DNA of 64,000 bases. It comes from Pseudomonas sp. ACN8. Lineage in GTDB: Bacteria; Pseudomonadota; Gammaproteobacteria; Pseudomonadales; Pseudomonadaceae. Position numbers and translations under genes: made by a program. The notes under the pieces are model-generated. The model was not told where the DNA came from and did no database searches. It saw only the letters and a list, made by a program, of their open reading frames with translations. Location: NCBI RefSeq assembly GCF_002303925.1, contig NZ_MRCS01000030.1, positions 22,672 through 86,671 on the forward strand. Reading direction: 5' to 3'. Shown in pieces: positions 54,184 through 61,179 of the stretch; position 1 is the stretch's first letter; every line of letters starts with the position of its first letter.

Positions 54184-54354
54184 TCTTGCACGTTCTCTAA
54201 GGTCATCAATTTCACGTCTAGTCCTTTTGTTGTCATCCTCGATCAAGTCATATCTCTTGTTGGAGATAAACTGTAGAGTGTTCAACTGCTCCTGCAAGTT
54301 GTTGACCTTCTGTTCGTATTTGCGATAGCCGGAACGGCATATCCATCGCGGCAA
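54166..54354 (-). CDS. Small coiled-coil protein (minus strand)
   Basis: 62 codons, TTG start. Product is a charged coiled coil (EQKVNNLQEQLNTLQFISNK, then RREIDDLRERARARSRN). The stop lies in a minus-strand terminator, as often in small phage genes. No family recognised; a chance frame is possible. Confidence 0.45.
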   Translation of the reverse strand: MPRWICRSGYRKYEQKVNNLQEQLNTLQFISNKRYDLIEDDNKRTRREIDDLRERARARSRN

Positions 54355-54477
54355 TCTGTCGCATATCTATAACAATCTGTCATTCAATAACTGACCAACC
54401 AGACAGGAATATCCTGTAAATCTGGCTGCAATGCCCGGCCTAGAGCGCTATGCACAATTGTGCATATGCATTTGCGG

Positions 54478-54497
54478 ATATAGTGTCGCATGATATA
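54478..54497. repeat. 20-bp inverted repeat, left copy
   Basis: ATATAGTGTCGCATGATATA, the exact reverse complement of 55013-55032. The two copies bracket the hairpin region and lie upstream of a small serine recombinase gene. Confidence 0.9.
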
Positions 54498-54566
54498 GAG
54501 AGCACAGCGAACGACCAGAAGCGAAGCGACTGGATATCATCGCCGTAAGCTGAAGTCTGACCACTG

Positions 54567-54588
54567 AAAAAGATATTCCGGGACTATA
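54567..54588. repeat. 22-bp direct repeat, copy 1
   Basis: Contains AAAGATATTCCGGGACTATA; identical to 54621-54642, 54 bp away. Confidence 0.9.
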
Positions 54589-54620
54589 GAAGGCGACAGC
54601 CTTGGAAGGTCCACACAGTC

Positions 54621-54642
54621 AAAAAGATATTCCGGGACTATA
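54621..54642. repeat. 22-bp direct repeat, copy 2
   Basis: Second perfect copy of the repeat at 54567-54588. Confidence 0.9.
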
Positions 54643-55012
54643 TAGAGACGGTACGTCTCAGCTGAGCACAGTCGGCGTAGCCGATGGTTTAGCACGGTCA
54701 AGGCGGTAGCCTGATGGTATTACTCTTGAAAGTTTATCTTTGTTAGAAAAGTAATAAAAATTACTGATGAACGAAGTGAATCATTTCTAACCTAGTACCT
54801 ACCATCAAGCTTGCTTGATAGTGTTATACCATCTGACCTTCGGTCAACGGTTAGCACGGACAGGCGAAAGCCTGAGAGCAACCTTCTTAAGTACGGGCTT
54901 CACTACGTGAGTTAGTGCCCGTAATAAATTTCAATTGTGATCAAGCTTCAGTGGTAATCCTACTGAAAGCTGTCGCTTTCCAGATGATACGTCGTTGACC
55001 TTCGGTCCCCTA

Positions 55013-55032
55013 TATATCATGCGACACTATAT
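55013..55032. repeat. 20-bp inverted repeat, right copy
   Basis: TATATCATGCGACACTATAT, exact reverse complement of 54478-54497. Confidence 0.9.
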
Positions 55033-55060
55033 CAACACTTGTATATATCAACACTTGTAT
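55029..55060. repeat. Tandem 16-bp repeat
   Basis: ATATCAACACTTGTAT twice in a row, the first overlapping the right inverted repeat. Iteron-like or a recombinase/repressor site. Confidence 0.85.
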
Positions 55061-55102
55061 ACTGCTGTAGGCCACGTAATCCGTGGTGTGTAGCTGATTG
55101 CC

Positions 55103-55381
55103 CTATCGGGCCGCTGTCCAGTTGGTCAGCTTTCTACACTGTGCATACAGCCCAAGGGCACGCTCCCCGCCTCCAATAACCTGATAACAACCTGCCCATA
55201 ACTGGCTGAAACCCTTACCGGCTAGTGGCTTCCCTGATGGCAGTACGCGCCACCTACAGACCAACCCCAATGAATACGGGGCTTGAACGCCCTTGATGCT
55301 AAGCCTGATCGCTTCACGCACACCAATAATCGTTTTTGTGCAAATTCGAATGAAATTCGATGACCCACCTAGCAAATCCAC
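55103..55381 (-). CDS. Hypothetical protein (minus strand), uncertain
   Basis: Up to 92 codons; a GTG near 55324 (VREAIRLSIKGVQAPYSLGL) is a possible later start. The part KPLAGKGFSQLWAGCYQVIG GGERALGLYAQCRK (two parts) looks like a real, non-random protein, and local base composition is more GC-rich than around it. No family recognised. A remnant of a host or plasmid gene is possible. Confidence 0.35.
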   Translation of the reverse strand: MDLLGGSSNFIRICTKTIIGVREAIRLSIKGVQAPYSLGLVCRWRVLPSGKPLAGKGFSQLWAGCYQVIGGGERALGLYAQCRKLTNWTAAR

Positions 55382-55396
55382 GAATATTGGAATCAG

Positions 55397-55582
55397 TCAA
55401 CCGATTTCTTCAGGAATACGCAATATTTCACCCAAGCCCACTAAATCAGGGTTTGTCATTTGGCAGGAGCGGATATTTTCAATTGCACTAACGGTCGTTC
55501 CCCCAATTGACAATTCGCTGTCTTTCTCCGTAAACTGCTTCCACACACAACGGAGCACCACCATGAAAGTAGTTGCGTACAT
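55397..55582 (-). CDS. Possible degenerate HTH regulator fragment (minus strand)
   Basis: The frame contains LSIGGTTVSAIENIRSCQMT NPDLVGLGEILRI (two parts), which resembles helix 3-5 of XRE-type repressors, but the first helices are missing and the frame overlaps the start of the recombinase gene by 20 bp. Probably a remnant, or a chance resemblance. Confidence 0.25.
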   Translation of the reverse strand: MYATTFMVVLRCVWKQFTEKDSELSIGGTTVSAIENIRSCQMTNPDLVGLGEILRIPEEIG

Positions 55583-56270
55583 TCGAGTCTCTACCCGAGG
55601 CCAAGGCGATTCAGGTCTAGGCCTGGATGCACAACGCGACTACATCACCCGTGCTGCTAGTCAGAATGGCTGGGAGATCGTTGGTGAATTCGTTGACGTG
55701 GTATCGGGCAAGCTGGCTATCGAGGACCGCCCTGAAGGTGCAAAGGCTTTGGCTATGTGCAAGGAGCAGAACGCTCAATTAGTGGTTGCAAAGCTGGATC
55801 GTCTGAGTCGTGATGTTCACCACATTGCAGGCTTGATGAAAACCACCAAGTTCAAAGTGGCAACCATGCCTCAAGCCCAGACTTTTGAACTGCACCTGTA
55901 CGCTGCCTTGGCACAACAAGAACGCGAGTTCATTTCAGGCCGTACCCGTGAAGCTCTAGCAGCCCTTCAGAGCCGTGCTGACGCTGGTGATGCTGTAGCA
56001 GTGCAGAAGGTAAAGAACAGGTCTGACGCACTCGCCAAAGGTCGTGCAGTCGCTGATATCACAGCAGCCAATGCAATCCGTATGGATAAAATCGCCAGCT
56101 ACCAAGCAGCCATAGAACCACACCTGAAGTCCTGCCTTCACGACAAGATCAAAACCCTTCAGTCAGTAGCTGATTGCCTCAACGCTAAAAGCTTGCGTAC
56201 CGCTCGTGGTAGCGAGTTCACACCAACGGCAGTACGTCGCCTGATGCTGGCTCTCAACGTCGCCTTCTGA
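55563..56270 (+). CDS. Small serine recombinase (resolvase/invertase type)
   Basis: 235 aa, RBS CGGAG. Resolvase catalytic domain with the active-site Ser in VAYIRVSTRGQ (Ser 10) and Arg residues in KLDRLSRDVHH and RTREALAAL. The C-terminal part (DCLNAKSLRTARGSEFTPTA VRRLM, two parts) resembles the DNA-binding end of Pin/Hin-like and phage resolvases. It lacks the long zinc-ribbon region of large integrases, so inversion or dimer resolution fits better than integration. The inverted repeats at 54478 and 55013 are possible substrates. Confidence 0.85.
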   Translation: MKVVAYIRVSTRGQGDSGLGLDAQRDYITRAASQNGWEIVGEFVDVVSGKLAIEDRPEGAKALAMCKEQNAQLVVAKLDRLSRDVHHIAGLMKTTKFKVATMPQAQTFELHLYAALAQQEREFISGRTREALAALQSRADAGDAVAVQKVKNRSDALAKGRAVADITAANAIRMDKIASYQAAIEPHLKSCLHDKIKTLQSVADCLNAKSLRTARGSEFTPTAVRRLMLALNVAF

Positions 56271-56628
56271 GCCTGTAGGAGCTTCCAGCGGGCACAGAGT
56301 TGCCCAACTTATTATGAAATTGCGTAGCTTTCTATTTGAGCCCGTCGTTTCTTGCTTGGTAGCTCTGATGGTGCGACCAGATTATATTTTCCAGAATGCC
56401 CCCACCCCCTCTTCCCGAAAAGTGCCCATAAAATTTTGGGCGGATTGGGAAGCCACAGCTTATTTTTTCCCAGCCCTGTGCTAGCCACTCTCTTCGAGAG
56501 TCCCCTGCTCCCGGCGGCGGATTTGGGAAATCACACCAGAAGTGCTATCCCGATTTTCGCGTATTTGGAAATCGGTGAAAGAAAAGCCCGCATCGTGGCG
56601 GGCTCTATGACGCCTGAATCTTGCGTTA
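56271..56628. other. Non-coding stretch between the small recombinase and the minus-strand membrane gene
   Basis: About 360 bp. It holds the minus-strand terminator at 56577-56604; otherwise I see no promoter, RNA or ORF that I can support. Confidence 0.4.
56577..56604 (-). terminator. Intrinsic terminator downstream of the 85-aa membrane gene
   Basis: Minus strand AGCCCGC-CACGAT-GCGGGCT followed by TTTCTTT. Confidence 0.85.
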
Positions 56629-56886
56629 TCAGGAAGACTTTTCGCCACCCTTGAAGCCTTCGATAATCCATACGATCAAATACATTGCAAGGTGGATACC
56701 AAAGAGAACAGCCACGCTGGAAATTATCATACCGATCCCTGATTGGACCTTATGGTCTAGCAACGCAAGTCCTACGCCTAACAGCACACCTGCTGCCGGT
56801 ATTCCAATTCTCAATACTTGAACCAGTCGCCAGTAGCCTTCGTGCTTGAACCAGTCGGGACGATTGAACAAAAAGCTTTTCAACAT
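56629..56886 (-). CDS. Small membrane protein of the element
   Basis: 85 aa with two clear membrane helices (LRIGIPAAGVLLGVGLALLD and MIISSVAVLFGIHLAMYLIV) after a basic-aromatic head (FNRPDWFKHEGYW). RBS GGAG-type (rc of CTCC at 56894). It ends at its own terminator. Superinfection-exclusion, holin or toxin-like function are options; no family recognised. Confidence 0.6.
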   Translation of the reverse strand: MLKSFLFNRPDWFKHEGYWRLVQVLRIGIPAAGVLLGVGLALLDHKVQSGIGMIISSVAVLFGIHLAMYLIVWIIEGFKGGEKSS

Positions 56887-56972
56887 TTCATCACTCCAAA
56901 AGAAGGCCGCTCAAGTCGATGGCACTTAGATTCTACGGGGGAACGCCCCCAATACAACACAAGGAATAATTT

Positions 56973-57266
56973 ATGAAGGGATTGATAGCGAGCATTGTCC
57001 TGCTCCTGGCCCTCAACACAGCGAACGCTGACGGCCTGATTCAGAACGCAGGTATGAGACCACTCGTAAGCGATGACGCACGCGCCACGCTCTTGACGAT
57101 TCGTCATTGCAAGGAGGGGTTTGGCTGTGCGGATACCCGGCTAGATCGCATCTTTAAAAATCCTAGAGCTTGCGATTCAGCCGGGAGGGACGCCATCGTG
57201 CATTTCCTGTTGACTGATGCAGACGAAGGCATCACAGGCCACACGGTTTCTTACAGCTGCCTTTAG
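56973..57266 (+). CDS. Small secreted cysteine protein
   Basis: 97 aa, RBS AAGGAA. Signal peptide MKGLIASIVLLLALNTANA, mature part with four Cys (HCKEGFGC, ACDSAG, SYSCL) that could make two disulfides. Divergent from the small membrane gene and convergent with the integrase, overlapping its stop by four bases. Probably cargo for the host cell surface; no family recognised. Confidence 0.6.
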   Translation: MKGLIASIVLLLALNTANADGLIQNAGMRPLVSDDARATLLTIRHCKEGFGCADTRLDRIFKNPRACDSAGRDAIVHFLLTDADEGITGHTVSYSCL

Positions 57267-58867
57267 GAAACGTCCTCGACAAATTCCTCACCATTCCAAC
57301 GAAGGGTTTGTGTGATTGGCGTAGCTTCAAGCTCAGCTATTGCAGCAGCCACCCGCTTGGAGTTGGGCATATCAAGGTGATGCTCGATACGACCATTTTC
57401 GATGACCCTGTAAGTCTCTGTGGGACGGTGTGAGCCTTTGTACTCGTACACTTGAGTGATGCCCCCAGTTTGCAAATGGGGCTCGTCTACGGTGATCGTA
57501 GAGTCATCACAAACGATGGAATAGCCGACGCCTTGTAGCAGTGCATTCAGCCGTTGTTCGTCGTCATCCATCAACGTGTGTTGAAGGTCGATCATGTCGT
57601 CTAACGTCGATGGAGCAGGCGCCACCTTCAGCAGTGCTTTCTCCTGCTCAAGCTGGTCAATCAGCACCAACACCTTGTCGAGTGCGTCCGTGAATACTTT
57701 CGCCAATCCGTATTGCACGACAGCATCAGCAGCGTTCGTTTCACGACGACGAAGCTCGGTTAACTCGCCGTCAATCTCGATCATTCGCTTCTCGCCAGAT
57801 GACAGATTCTGACTAGCAGCGGCGCGTTGCATGGCGCCGTACATTGTCTGACTACGAACGAAGTCTAGGACGTGCATCGGGATCGAACGGCTATTGCTGC
57901 AACCAGCTTCACCCAACCTATGACGCCCCATGCACAACATCACAGCCGGGGACCGCTTCGTGTTAACCACACCGAAGTTCTTACCACAGCGACCACACTT
58001 CACCAGACCAGAAAGCAGGTAGAGCGTTGATGCTGATTTGATCTTGGTGCCAGATGCCAAACGCTTCTGTACTCGGTGCCAGAGTTCTTTGCTGACCACA
58101 GCGGGATATACGTCTTCGATTGGTGCCTGCTCCACGCCATCGATGGGCCAAGGTTGCCAACGACCGATAGCCGTAGGATTCCTCAACCACTTCTTGATAG
58201 TGGTGGGATTCAGATTGTCTAGGAGCGGATGTTGGCCCCGGATACGTGCAAGGATTCGACGCTCGCCAATACCATCAGCGTAATCCTGAAAGATGCTCAC
58301 AATGAACGGAGCAACGTCTTCAACCAACTTGCCTTCAGCATCCAGCCATAACGGTGTGCGACGTTTTGCACCACCACCTTCAGCAGCCTTCGCACGTTTA
58401 CGGACGTAGGCTTCTTTAATTCGACGGCTGAGTGCGTCTGAATACTGGTGTGCTTGTTGAATCTTCGCCATCAACAGGAACAAATGGTTTGTGTTGACTG
58501 ACTCACGGTTGTACGTGATCCCATCGTCCAGAGTCACGATATCAACACCAGCGTTCACAATGTCAGCGAGCAATGGAAACATCTGGGTTGGCTCAAGGCG
58601 CCCGGTCCTGTCGATTGCCTCAATCAGAATCACATCGCCGGACTTGATTACACCGGTTTCGATAGCAGCGAGCAGCTTCCCAAACCCGTTGTCGAGGTGC
58701 TTGCCGCTGTAGCCACTGATCCCCAAATCCTTGAAGCTAAGGTCGCTCCTGACGTACTCAGTGTGCGTTATCAGCCAGCGGGCAATGTACTCGTGCTGAC
58801 GGGCTAGGCTGTCGCCGTGAGCCTGCTGGGCACTGCTGAAGCGGATGTAACTGTATGCCGTGGGCAT
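57263..58867 (-). CDS. int: Large serine recombinase (integrase)
   Basis: 534 aa from MPTAYSYIRFSSAQQAHGDS; the open frame continues upstream through host sequence and is not used. The catalytic domain (Ser 11, IDRTGRLEPTQ) is followed by the Recombinase domain (LARIRGQHPLLDNLNPTTIK), a zinc-ribbon (GLVKCGRCGKNFG...CMGRHRLGEAGCSN) and a coiled-coil end. This layout is that of phage and ICE integrases. It starts 57 bp from the right end of the element, as expected for an integrase next to attP. Confidence 0.92.
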   Translation of the reverse strand: MPTAYSYIRFSSAQQAHGDSLARQHEYIARWLITHTEYVRSDLSFKDLGISGYSGKHLDNGFGKLLAAIETGVIKSGDVILIEAIDRTGRLEPTQMFPLLADIVNAGVDIVTLDDGITYNRESVNTNHLFLLMAKIQQAHQYSDALSRRIKEAYVRKRAKAAEGGGAKRRTPLWLDAEGKLVEDVAPFIVSIFQDYADGIGERRILARIRGQHPLLDNLNPTTIKKWLRNPTAIGRWQPWPIDGVEQAPIEDVYPAVVSKELWHRVQKRLASGTKIKSASTLYLLSGLVKCGRCGKNFGVVNTKRSPAVMLCMGRHRLGEAGCSNSRSIPMHVLDFVRSQTMYGAMQRAAASQNLSSGEKRMIEIDGELTELRRRETNAADAVVQYGLAKVFTDALDKVLVLIDQLEQEKALLKVAPAPSTLDDMIDLQHTLMDDDEQRLNALLQGVGYSIVCDDSTITVDEPHLQTGGITQVYEYKGSHRPTETYRVIENGRIEHHLDMPNSKRVAAAIAELEATPITQTLRWNGEEFVEDVS

Positions 58868-58904
58868 GGTGGTAGCCTCATAATCAGACGGTGAGGATAT
58901 CACC

Positions 58905-58934
58905 TTACGGTTGCCGACTACTTCCCCTTGATGG
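58905..58934. other. Right attachment site (attR)
   Basis: Element half GCCGACTACTT (58913-58923), CCC core (58924-58926), then host half CTTGATGGGCG. Joined with attL, the phage-side site reads GCCGA-6 nt-CCC-7 nt-TCGGC, symmetric about a CC dinucleotide. Confidence 0.75.
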
Positions 58935-59530
58935 GCGTGCTGATCGGCGGCCTGTTTTTCCATGAAAGGCTCACTGGCGCCAAACTCGGCGGCGTGTTCC
59001 TGGGGCTGTTCGGCGTGGGCGTGCTGACCCGTGCCGGCCCGGTGACGTTCGACATGCAACTGCTGATGGGGGCCGTCGCCTGTCTGCTCGCAACTACTTG
59101 CTACGGATTTGCGGGGTTTCTGGCCCGCCGCTGGCTCGATCAGGCCGGTGGGCTCGACAGCCGCCTGTCGGCGCTGGGCAGCATGCTCGGCGCGACGTTG
59201 TTCCTGCTGCCGCTGTTCGGCTACAGCGTGATCAGCCAACCACCCGCGACCTGGGGCGGCTGGAGTGTCTGGCTCTCGTTGCTGGGGTTGGGGCTGGGAT
59301 GCACGGCGTTTGCGTACATTGTTTACTTCCGGCTCCTGAGTTCGATTGGTCCGGTGAAATCGATGACTACGACCTTTTTGATCCCGCTGTTCGGCGTGTT
59401 GTGGGGGGCGCTGTTTCTCGATGAGCCGCTGTCGATGGCGCATATCTATGGCGGGTTGTTGATTGCGCTGGCGTTGTGGTTGGTGTTGAAGCCGGCTGCT
59501 GTGAAACCGCAAATGGTGGCGGACCGGTAG
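58924..59530 (+). pseudogene. EamA/DMT transporter, 3' part, split by the integrated element
   Basis: Continues the host gene of 46012-46316: LMGVLIGGLFFHERLTGAKL is the segment expected right after NATTP in EamA proteins, followed by the second EamA repeat (ACLLATTCYGFAGFLARRWL ... LFLDEPLSMAHIYGG). An internal TTG at 58928 could start a six-helix fragment, but I see no RBS. Confidence 0.9.
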
Positions 59531-59551
59531 AGCTGCCGGGATGCTGAAAAT

Positions 59552-59646
59552 GTCATCGCGAGCAGGCTCGCTCCCACAGAGGTCGGTGCTGTACACAAAC
59601 TCTGTGTTCAGCGCAGAACCCTGCGGGAGCGAGCCTGCTCGCGATG
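59552..59646. repeat. REPIN
   Basis: Inverted pair of GAGCGAGCCTGCTCGCGATG-type cores, the first REPIN right of the mobile element. Confidence 0.88.
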
Positions 59647-59765
59647 GCGTCAGCCCATACTCCGACAATCACAAGGTAGAAGCACTCATCTCCCCATCGC
59701 ATTCAGTCTTCGGCAATGCAGCCGTTCATGAATTCGGTGCGTGCCGGGTATGCACTGGCCAAATG

Positions 59766-59801
59766 AAAAAGGCCCGGAGCATTGCAACAGGCCTTCTCCG
59801 G
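59766..59801 (-). terminator. Intrinsic terminator of the EamA gene at 59803
   Basis: Minus strand CCGGAG...CTCCGG then GCC and TTTTT, right after the stop codon. Confidence 0.75.
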
Positions 59802-59802
59802 T

Positions 59803-60666
59803 TTATGCAGGTTTACGGAACACAAACACCAGACCGACGATGATCATCAGCATGCCGAACAGGCTCAACAGCGCCAGGCGATTGCCGAAGATCAGATAGT
59901 CCATCACCGCTGTGACCGCCGGTACCAGATAAAACAGGCTGGTGACGTTCACCAGATTGCCCCTGGCGATCAAACGGTAGAGCAACAGTGTCGCCAGCAC
60001 CGACACCACCAGCCCCATCCACAGCACCGGCAGGATGAAACCGCTGCCGTGCTCGAAGTGAAATGGCTGGAAGGGTACGAAAATCCCGCACAACAGCAGC
60101 CCGGCCAGATATTGCACCGGCAATGTGCCGAGGGGATTGTCGGTGATGCGTTTCTGCATGATCGAACCGAAGGTCATGCTCGCCAGCGCCAGCAGACCGA
60201 AGAGCATCCCGGCCAGCGACATCCCCGCCAGCCCGATTCCCTGATAGACCACCATGACCAAGCCGGTCAGCCCCAGGGCCAGACCGAATATCCGGCTCCA
60301 GGAGCGCTCGCGCTCCATCAGCACCACGGTGAGGATCGGTTGCACGCCCATGATGGTCGCCATCACCCCGGGCGTGACTTTAAGGTCCAGGGCCAGCAGA
60401 TAGAAAATCTGATACGCCCCCAACAACACCACGCCGGTAGCCATCGCATACCGCATCGGTTTGCCGCCCTTGGGCAACTTCAGCTTGAGCAACGGCACCA
60501 GCAACACCAGGCCGCATAGGGCAATGACAAAACGAAACACCAGAAAGGCGAAGGGTGACGCGTGGGCCAGCCCCCACTTGGAGAAAATCGCCCCGCTGCT
60601 CCACAGCAAAACGAACAGGCTCGTGGACGCCGCCGCGAGCACGGAGTTTTTCGAAAGGACAAACAT
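59803..60666 (-). CDS. EamA/DMT-family exporter
   Basis: 287 aa from MFVLSKNSVLAAASTSLFVL with AGGTGG upstream. Ten membrane helices, LLWSSGAIFSKWGLAHASPF in the first and LATLLLYRLIARGNLVNVTS in the second repeat. Intact paralog of the disrupted EamA gene family; substrate unknown. Confidence 0.82.
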   Translation of the reverse strand: MFVLSKNSVLAAASTSLFVLLWSSGAIFSKWGLAHASPFAFLVFRFVIALCGLVLLVPLLKLKLPKGGKPMRYAMATGVVLLGAYQIFYLLALDLKVTPGVMATIMGVQPILTVVLMERERSWSRIFGLALGLTGLVMVVYQGIGLAGMSLAGMLFGLLALASMTFGSIMQKRITDNPLGTLPVQYLAGLLLCGIFVPFQPFHFEHGSGFILPVLWMGLVVSVLATLLLYRLIARGNLVNVTSLFYLVPAVTAVMDYLIFGNRLALLSLFGMLMIIVGLVFVFRKPA

Positions 60667-61179
60667 GAATACCACCTGTAGTCAGGCAAAAAGCCAACTC
60701 AGCCGAAGCTGAAATTCAGTCGTTTTTTTTCGGGTTGGCAGGGGGAACGGCAGAAAGCAGCCGATCAGCCCGAAATGCCAACGCCTGGCGGTGAGACCAC
60801 CGCGCACACTGGCGTGCGACTGACAGGAGGGGGGTAATGACTGATCTGCCCCGGCTGCTGATTCCCGCACGGCACGACGCCAGCGTTGACCGCTGAATCG
60901 ACTACCGCGTTGATGAGGGATGCAGGCATTGGGCTGATCTTTTTCAGGAGTGGAAAAGCAGGTCATGAACCTGCCGAGGGCTGACTATAACCAGCGCTGC
61001 ACAAGAATGGCAATGGGTTACTGCGTGACACGGCGTTGAGGTGCAGGCACGTAAACATTCAATGAACCAGTGTCGCAATTTGTGCTTTAATTGCAAAATA
61101 AATCGAAAAGACTCGATAAAACATAATAACCAGAATCCAAAAAAGCAAAATCAACATTTTGCGACAAGGAAGCTATCCA
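60667..61179. other. Intergenic region before cysDN
   Basis: About 510 bp. Left part GC-rich with dyads (GCGGTG/CACCGC near 60790) and one short frame with a very strong RBS at 60837; right part (61070-61160) strongly A/T-rich, as promoter regions are. I see no defined -35/-10 pair. Confidence 0.4.
60837..60896 (+). CDS. Possible 19-residue leader peptide upstream of cysDN
   Basis: ATG after the run AGGAGGGGGG; product MTDLPRLLIPARHDASVDR. The RBS is striking for such a short frame and the position, 280 bp before a sulfate-assimilation operon, would suit a leader. No Cys or Met run is present, so attenuation cannot be argued from codons. Confidence 0.3.
   Translation: MTDLPRLLIPARHDASVDR

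Larger units (their letters stand above)
54355..55102. other. Hairpin-rich non-coding control region
   Basis: About 750 bp without a credible ORF. It starts with palindromes (ACAGGA-ATA-TCCTGT at 54403, TGCACAATTGTGCA at 54451) and then holds about twelve short perfect hairpins with 2-5-nt loops, e.g. GAGACG-GTA-CGTCTC (54645), TCGGC-GTA-GCCGA (54672), AGGC-GGTA-GCCT (54702), ATCAAGC-TT-GCTTGAT (54804), TGACC-TTC-GGTCA (54834), CAGGC-GAAA-GCCTG (54861), ACGGGC...GCCCGT (54893), GAAAGC-TGTC-GCTTTC (54965), GACC-TTC-GGTC (54997). Possible roles are replication origin, packaging site, invertible segment or structured RNA. Confidence 0.7.
46314..58926. mobile_element. Integrative element of ~12.6 kb with orphan tape-measure gene, serine integrase and structured RNA
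   Basis: Bounded by CCC at 46314-46316 (left) and 58924-58926 (right), positions that restore the reading frame of the interrupted EamA gene. It is visibly richer in A+T than the flanks and contains none of the REPINs common in the host part. Cargo from left to right: candidate RNA, two zinc-ribbon proteins, several small unknown proteins, a tape-measure-like protein, more small proteins, HNH endonuclease, unknown 228-aa protein, RNA ligase remnant, hairpin-rich non-coding region, small serine recombinase, small membrane and secreted proteins, large serine integrase. No terminase, capsid, portal, tail sheath/tube, replication or lysis gene is recognised. Phage satellite or decayed phage is the best guess. 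Confidence 0.85.

Noticed and set aside
54500..55060. CRISPR array as an explanation of the repeats
   Set aside because: Repeats are of different kinds, irregularly spaced, with no constant repeat-spacer period and no cas genes.
46313..58927. A 4-bp CCCC core instead of CCC
   Set aside because: Joining at CCCC would shift the EamA frame and create a stop; the 3-bp core keeps the frame and the symmetric attP arms.
58868..59668. In-frame upstream extension of the large integrase (to 801 codons)
   Set aside because: The extension runs across attR, antisense to the EamA 3' half and through a REPIN. The proper start MPTAYSYIRFSS is that of serine integrases.
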